NCBI GenBank assembly: GCA_046758005.1
Contig: JBHHZJ010000071.1
Location: forward strand, 1-18,790
Direction: 5' to 3'
DNA from: JBHHZJ01 sp046758005
GTDB taxonomy: Bacteria; Pseudomonadota; Alphaproteobacteria; Kiloniellales; J153
Length of the DNA stretch: 18,790 nt
Positions 15,569 to 18,790 of the stretch are shown here, piece by piece (the first letter of the stretch is position 1; the number at the start of each line of letters is the position of its first letter). A model generated the notes under the pieces. The model saw only the letters and a list, made by a program, of their open reading frames with translations. It was not told the DNA's origin and searched no databases. A program made the translations under genes and the position numbers.

Positions 15569-16333
15569 TCAAAAGTTGGAGGGTTGGGACGTCAAGCCCG
15601 CCCCGACGATGCGCCGCGCGAGTCCGACGGCCAGCAGCGCGGCGGCAAGGAAACCCGCGATCAGTGCGAACAGCGCAAGATCTTCTCCGGGCCACTCGAA
15701 GCCGACGCCTTCGCCGACCCAGAAAATGCCGAAGGCCGAGAGCAGGATGCCCACGGCAAATTTCAGGCTGTTTTCCGGCACCTTGGCGAGGGGCCGATGG
15801 AGCAGGAGACCGAGCATGATCACGACCAGGAACGCCGCAACAGCGCCGAGGGACGCGGGCGCCAGGGCGTTGCCCGCCGCGCCGATCGCGATGACGATGA
15901 AGATGACCTCCAGACCTTCGAGAACCACTGCCTTGAAGCTGGTAATCAGCGCGACCGTATCCCAAGGCCCGTGCGTCGAGCCTGCTTCCCGCAGGAGGCG
16001 GGCCTTCTCCGCAAAGGCCGCGGCCTCGTCATGGAGGGCAATAATCCCGGCCGCTCGCAACACGGCCTTGCGGAGCCAGCGCATGCCGAAGAGCAGCAGC
16101 AATACGCCGACGACGACTTGCAGCCAGGCGATGGGAATTCGGCCAAGCACCGGTCCGAAGGCCAGAACCAGGGTCACCAGCAGCGCCGTGCCGGCCGCCG
16201 CGCCGGTCAGCGCCGGCCGCCAGCCCCTGACTGTTCCCACCGCGAGCACGATCGTGAGCGCCTCGACGAATTCGACGAGCGAGGCGAGAAAGGCGGCCAG
16301 GATAGTCGCGCCTGAGTGGGCCCAATCGATCAT
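15569..16333 (-). CDS. COG4280-like integral membrane protein with duplicated E-x-x-E motif (possible metal transporter)
   Basis: 254 residues from ATG at 16333, with AGAGGA about ten bases upstream. The frame is open further up, but that stretch covers the leader terminator and looks non-coding. About six to seven membrane helices are predicted. Two segments align without gaps: EFVEALTIVLAVG (21-33) and EGLEVIFIVIAIG (139-151), each with Glu-x-x-Glu at the start of a helix. This suggests an internal duplication. Paired acidic motifs in duplicated membrane halves occur in the FTR1 iron permeases (REGLE) and in the UPF0016 cation transporters (E-x-G-D), so metal transport is a fair inference, not a demonstrated role. 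A polar loop (about 100-128) separates the halves. I recognise the family only as an uncharacterised membrane protein group. It heads a two-gene operon behind a structured leader. Confidence 0.75.
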   Translation of the reverse strand: MIDWAHSGATILAAFLASLVEFVEALTIVLAVGTVRGWRPALTGAAAGTALLVTLVLAFGPVLGRIPIAWLQVVVGVLLLLFGMRWLRKAVLRAAGIIALHDEAAAFAEKARLLREAGSTHGPWDTVALITSFKAVVLEGLEVIFIVIAIGAAGNALAPASLGAVAAFLVVIMLGLLLHRPLAKVPENSLKFAVGILLSAFGIFWVGEGVGFEWPGEDLALFALIAGFLAAALLAVGLARRIVGAGLTSQPSNF

Positions 16334-16498
16334 AACAGGTGTCCTCTCGCGTTGAGCCTTCGTTTTTTTTTCTGCGCGCGGAGGTGAAAAAGCCCGCCTC
16401 GCGCGGGCGGGCCTTTTTGCAATAGTTCCTACCGCGTGGATTGCGCAGGTAGGAGTCATCAGCCTCATCGGCCGTTATCGGGGGACCCCATCCCCAAC
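16334..16498 (-). ncRNA. Candidate cis-regulatory leader RNA (riboswitch/attenuator-like)
   Basis: From the predicted transcript start near 16498, about 165 bases of untranslated RNA precede the COG4280-like gene. On the minus strand it reads GGGG-T-CCCC (near 16486-16478), a purine-rich stretch with GATGAGGCTGATGA, then a hairpin TCCTACC-T-GCG/CGC-GGTAGGA (16454-16427) with the 7-base loop CAATCCA. The loop bases CAAT can pair with ATTG (16423-16420) directly after the stem, forming a pseudoknot. An intrinsic terminator (16418-16387) follows, then the ribosome site. This order (structured domain, terminator, start codon) is that of riboswitches or attenuators. I do not recognise a known class; the GGGGAGUAG element of the manganese-sensing yybP-ykoY RNA is absent. 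Confidence 0.5.
16387..16418 (-). terminator. Intrinsic terminator inside the leader (bidirectional)
   Basis: GCCCGCC (16392-16398) and GGCGGGC (16406-16412) form a 7-bp stem with a 7-base loop. The stem is flanked by AAAAA (16387-16391) and, after one C, TTTTT (16414-16418), so it can work on both strands. On the minus strand it stands between the promoter at 16505-16533 and the ATG at 16333, so it would block the downstream gene unless read-through is controlled. Confidence 0.85.
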
Positions 16499-16504
16499 GA
16501 TTCC

Positions 16505-16533
16505 TATATCCGCCGGGCCGAGGCCTCTGTCAA
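16505..16533 (-). promoter_or_regulatory. Sigma-70-type promoter for the leader and COG4280-like operon
   Basis: On the minus strand a perfect -35 box TTGACA (16533-16528) is followed, after 17 bases, by GATATA (16510-16505), overlapping TATAGG. The predicted start is near 16498. The box and spacing are the best promoter match in the window. Confidence 0.6.
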
Positions 16534-16830
16534 TTTCAATTTCGATCTTGCAACGAAAAGACGGATCGTCCGTCCAGCCAGCCATCGAAAAAATTCGATT
16601 TTCCGGCAATCTTTTGTCAGCACGACGTTGTCTCGTTGGGCCGGTGCCGGAAAAGGGATCTTGCGGGCAGTTTGACACAAACTTTGCACGCATTGTCGCG
16701 CGGATAGATGCTTTGATTGCATTTGGAGGTTTGGAATCAATGCTTTCAATTCAAGACATAATTCACGGCTTGTAAACGCGGCCCAAGGCATAGTACTAGA
16801 GTCATTAACAAGAACGAGGGGGCTCGTGCG
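16534..16830 (+). other. AT-richer intergenic region upstream of the small secreted protein
   Basis: About 300 bases without a supportable gene, clearly richer in A/T than the flanks. An isolated TTGACA (16672-16677) has no matching -10 box. A weak promoter candidate is CTTGTA (16769-16774) with TAGTAC (16791-16796), 16 bases apart, about 35 bases before the ATG of the next gene. The gene's own ribosome site GAGGGGG is at the right end. Confidence 0.4.
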
Positions 16831-17298
16831 ATGAAGCGGGTACGACGCTACGGCCTGCACGTCGTTGCCGTTCTGGGGGTGTTTCTGACAGCCGGATCCG
16901 CTGTGGCCGGACGATCGCAGGCTGCGGCCGGGGCGACCGCCGCGCCGGCGCGCCAATCCATCGCGCCGGAACGCGCGTCCGGCCCGTCGCGCGTCCAGCT
17001 CGCCACCCATCTCGGCGCGCAGACCGCGACCGTGCCCGTCGGGACGATCCGCCTGCGCGTCATCCCGCGCGTCGGGGCCAAGGCGCTGCGCACGCCGATC
17101 AGGTGGCAGGTGATGACCTTCGGGCGCGACGCGTCGGGCCAGCGCCACAAGGTCGCCGAGGTCACCGGGCCGACCCCGGAGCTCGTGCTGCCGGCCGGCT
17201 GGTACGTGGTCCACGCGCACCTGGCGGACAAGGTCATCAAGCACCCGGTCGAGGTGACCGCCGGGCGCACCTTCAAGTACACGCTGGTCAAGAATTAG
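16831..17298 (+). CDS. Small secreted protein with C-terminal beta-sandwich-like domain, function unknown
   Basis: 155 residues from ATG 16831, with GAGGGGG nine bases upstream. A signal peptide (MKRVRRYG, hydrophobic VVAVLGVFLTAG, cut near AVA/GRS) is followed by an Ala/Pro-rich linker (about 28-65). A compact domain (about 68-155) follows, with alternating beta strands: GTIRLRVIP, IRWQVMTFG, HKVAEVTG, PELVLPAGWYVVHAHLADK and a final HPVEVTAGRTFKYTLVKN. The 'LPAG-x-Y-x-V' followed by 'G' and 'V-x-V-x-x-G' pattern is typical of small transthyretin-like or PEGA-type extracellular beta domains, which hints at adhesion or envelope roles but no enzyme activity. The protein should be periplasmic or exported. 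It has no operon partner. I do not recognise a named family. Confidence 0.7.
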   Translation: MKRVRRYGLHVVAVLGVFLTAGSAVAGRSQAAAGATAAPARQSIAPERASGPSRVQLATHLGAQTATVPVGTIRLRVIPRVGAKALRTPIRWQVMTFGRDASGQRHKVAEVTGPTPELVLPAGWYVVHAHLADKVIKHPVEVTAGRTFKYTLVKN

Positions 17299-17315
17299 GC
17301 CCGTCAGCCGAGTTT

Positions 17316-17335
17316 CGCGCCTGACGCGAGGCGCG
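17316..17335 (+). terminator. Hairpin after the small secreted protein gene
   Basis: CGCGCCT (17316-17322) pairs perfectly with AGGCGCG (17329-17335) around a 6-base loop, 18 bases after the stop at 17298. No T-run follows, so it is a weak terminator candidate or a 3'-end stabiliser. Confidence 0.4.
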
Positions 17336-17545
17336 CGCCGCGCTGCGTGCGTCGTTTCAACGGATTGATCTCAAGCCTTGGCAGGCCGCCATGGACATGG
17401 CTTTGCCCCGGTCCGGGCCCGACGCACCGTCGGCATGGGCGCCACCATCCCCCAAAGCCGCGGCCGGTCGGCAGGAGGTTCGATCGCCCGGCCCCCAAAA
17501 TCGTGGGCAGCGCCCTCGGCACGGGCCACGAGACGATGGAGTTTC

Positions 17546-17588
17546 TTGATCCAGGTCAATGCAACGCTACCACAGGGACGCCTACTGT
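17546..17588 (+). promoter_or_regulatory. FNR/FixK-type operator with spaced -10 box upstream of the arsM-like gene
   Basis: TTGATCCAGGTCAA (17546-17559) is TTGAT-N4-GTCAA, a near-ideal CRP/FNR-family site. TACTGT (17583-17588) can serve as a -10 box. A start about seven bases later puts the operator centre near -41.5, the standard place for direct activation (class II). The site is 125 bases before the chosen ATG. Apart from this and the hairpin at 17316, the gap 17299-17683 holds no gene that I can support. Confidence 0.65.
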
Positions 17589-17683
17589 GAGGCCATGGGA
17601 TGGAGTGCGCGGCCGGGGCGACGGTCGTCAAGAAATCGCTCCCGGACCCGAAATGCCCGACGCCGCTCCGCCGCGGAAAGGAA

Positions 17684-18568
17684 ATGAAGGAAAGGGAGGC
17701 GGCCACAAAGGCGGAGGATATCACGAGCATCGTCAAGGATCGCTATGACGCATTCGCCGAGCGGGGCGGCGGGGAGAGAGCGGTTTGCTGTGCCGGGGAG
17801 ACATCTGCCAGTCAGAGCTTTGCCGCCGAGCACGGGCTTTACAGCCGGGAAGAGCTTTCCCTGGTCCCCGAAACCGCCTTCACCCTCTCCCGAGGGTGCG
17901 GCAACCCCACGGGATTCGCCGAACTTCAATCGGGCGAGACAGTGGTGGACTTCGGGTGTGGTGCCGGCATCGACATTGTCCTTGCCGCCCACAAGGTCGC
18001 ACCGGGCGGAAGGGTGGTGGGCGTGGATTTCGCCCCTCACATGATCGAGCGCGCGAAGCAGACGGTAGCTGAGGCGGGCGTAACGAAGACGACCGAATTT
18101 GTTGTCACCGACCTGGAGCGCGCCCAGCTTCCGGATGGCTTCGCCGACGTGGTGATCTCGAACTGCGTCATCAACCTGTGCCCCGACAAGGGGGCCGTGT
18201 ACCGCGAGGTGTTTCGCGTCCTCAAGCCGGGCGGGCGTCTGGCCATTTCCGATATCGTTTATACCGGGCGGATTGATCCCCAGGTCCACGAGCGCTTCCG
18301 ATCGACGTGGGCGGGATGCGTGGGGGGCGCGATCGAGGAGGATCGGTATTTTCAGATCGTTCACGATGCCGGCTTCACACGCGCCGAGGTCGTGGCGCGT
18401 CATCCGCTCCAGCCGAAGGAACTGGAGGAAATGGCGTGTTGCCCGGGCCCTGAGTTCACGCCCGTCCCGGCGAAAGAGGATATCGCTTCGGTGGCAGGGA
18501 AGGTCGTCAGCATCAAGTTCCGCGCCGGAAAGCCAGGCGGCGCGGCGCGGCGGGCCGGAACGCCCTGA
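17684..18568 (+). CDS. arsM: Arsenite S-adenosylmethionine methyltransferase (ArsM family)
   Basis: 294 residues from ATG 17684, with GGAAAGGA just upstream. The frame is open from 17600, but homologues begin with the SIVKDRYDAFA helix, so the inner start is preferred. It has the class-I methyltransferase order: VVDFGCGAGIDIVLAA (motif I, 87-102), VVGVDFAPHMIERAK, then the ArsM hallmark DVVISNCVINLCPDKGAVYRE (155-175) and RVLKPGGRLAISDIV. The three cysteines that bind As(III) in studied ArsM enzymes align with Cys72 (RGCGNP), Cys161 (SNCVINL) and Cys212 (AGCVGGA). Extra pairs Cys35-Cys36 and Cys252-Cys253 resemble the vicinal cysteines of other bacterial members. The enzyme methylates arsenite in the cytoplasm using S-adenosylmethionine. 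No arsR, arsB or arsC gene is next to it. Its stop lies eight bases from that of hutU. Confidence 0.9.
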   Translation: MKEREAATKAEDITSIVKDRYDAFAERGGGERAVCCAGETSASQSFAAEHGLYSREELSLVPETAFTLSRGCGNPTGFAELQSGETVVDFGCGAGIDIVLAAHKVAPGGRVVGVDFAPHMIERAKQTVAEAGVTKTTEFVVTDLERAQLPDGFADVVISNCVINLCPDKGAVYREVFRVLKPGGRLAISDIVYTGRIDPQVHERFRSTWAGCVGGAIEEDRYFQIVHDAGFTRAEVVARHPLQPKELEEMACCPGPEFTPVPAKEDIASVAGKVVSIKFRAGKPGGAARRAGTP

Positions 18569-18579
18569 TCTTCGGATCA
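18566..18579. terminator. Tetraloop hairpin joining two convergent stop codons
   Basis: TGATC-TTCG-GATCA forms a 5-bp stem closed by the very stable C(UUCG)G loop. The left TGA is the arsM stop and the right TCA is the hutU stop on the other strand. It has no T-run and the stem is short, so termination is uncertain. Confidence 0.4.
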
Positions 18580-18790
18580 CCCCTCGATCATCGGCAGCCT
18601 GAGCCCGTGCTCGCGGGCGCAGTCGATGGCGATGTCGTAGCCGGCGTCCGCGTGGCGCATGACGCCGGTGGCCGGGTCGTTGGTCAGCACCCGCTCGAGC
18701 CGGCGCGCCGCCGCCTCGGTCCCGTCGCACACGACGACCATGCCGGCGTGCTGGGAGAAGCCCATGCCGACGCCGCCGCCGTGGTGCAGG
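18577..18790 (-). CDS. hutU: Urocanate hydratase, C-terminal part (N-terminus outside window)
   Basis: The last 70 codons of a minus-strand gene that continues past the right edge. The residues match the highly conserved C-terminus of urocanate hydratase: HHGGGVGMGFSQHAGMVVV, then CDGTEAAARRLERVLTNDPA, TGVMRHADAGYDIAIDCARE and a final LPMIEG. The enzyme adds water to urocanate with a tightly bound NAD+ as electrophile, the second step of histidine breakdown, in the cytoplasm. The fragment has no frameshift. Other hut genes are expected beyond the window edge, upstream on the same strand. Confidence 0.95.
   Translation of the reverse strand, partial: LHHGGGVGMGFSQHAGMVVVCDGTEAAARRLERVLTNDPATGVMRHADAGYDIAIDCAREHGLRLPMIEG

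Noticed and set aside
13540..16355. Long open frames opposite dctQM (minus) and opposite the COG4280-like gene (plus)
   Set aside because: Asp/Arg/His-rich translations without domains, lying opposite clear membrane proteins.
16427..16462. Possible hammerhead ribozyme: CTGATGA followed by a strong stem on the minus strand
   Set aside because: The stem is not followed by the required GAAA core, and closing stems I and III with a cleavage triplet are not visible.
16334..16498. Manganese riboswitch (yybP-ykoY) in the COG4280 leader
   Set aside because: The diagnostic GGGGAGUAG element and its partner loop are not present, so I leave the leader unclassified.
17347..17748. Plus-strand open frame before the arsM-like gene
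   Set aside because: Pro/Gly/Arg-rich, no ribosome site, overlaps the operator and the arsM start in another frame.

Overview
The window is a GC-rich stretch of a bacterial chromosome, most likely from an alphaproteobacterium. This is inferred from the strong G/C bias at third codon positions, a periplasmic-transport-rich gene set (family-3 ABC binding protein, DctPQM TRAP system), a heterotetrameric sarcosine-oxidase-type operon, and large intergenic palindromes. No rRNA, tRNA, CRISPR array or transposase was seen.

Layout, left to right. (1) 1-350, minus: N-terminal part of an amino-acid-type ABC transporter binding protein. It is divergent from an 804-residue dimethylglycine/sarcosine-dehydrogenase-like flavoprotein (676-3090, plus). 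(2) 3180-4133, minus: a GTG-started, membrane-anchored coiled-coil protein with a C-terminal domain resembling the prokaryotic YEATS fold, in visibly less GC-rich DNA. Two large adjacent stem-loops lie just upstream of it (4168-4302). (3) 4728-6404, minus: a secreted MuiA-family protein (DUF4140/DUF4139). (4) 6690-11885, plus: a tight soxBDAG-type operon encoding the four subunits of a folate-linked sarcosine oxidase or N-methylglutamate-dehydrogenase-like enzyme. Two hairpins follow it. (5) 12105-15261, plus: dctPQM, a C4-dicarboxylate-type TRAP transporter, preceded by an FNR/FixK-type palindrome. (6) 15317-16333, minus: a small two-helix membrane protein and a COG4280-like membrane protein with a duplicated E-x-x-E motif. 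A structured leader precedes them, with a good promoter, a hairpin whose loop can pair downstream, and a classic intrinsic terminator before the start codon. (7) 16831-17298, plus: a small secreted beta-rich protein. (8) 17684-18568, plus: an arsenite methyltransferase (ArsM-like) behind a second FNR/FixK-type palindrome. (9) 18577-18790, minus: the C-terminus of urocanate hydratase (HutU).

How the genes may work together. Two separate flavin/GcvT-type N-demethylases (676-3090 and the soxBDAG set) should release one-carbon units to tetrahydrofolate from methylated amines such as dimethylglycine, sarcosine or N-methylglutamate. HutU at the right edge points to histidine breakdown next door. 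The TRAP importer would supply a carboxylate. Two genes or operons (dctPQM, arsM) carry palindromes typical of the CRP/FNR family and may respond to low oxygen or nitrogen oxides.

The parts most worth a second look are the leader RNA in front of the COG4280-like gene, the YEATS-like membrane protein in atypical DNA, the delta subunit lacking half its zinc ligands, and the FNR-type box positioned for activation of arsM. I do not claim a complete new multi-gene system. The leader plus ExxE membrane protein is the best candidate for undescribed regulation.
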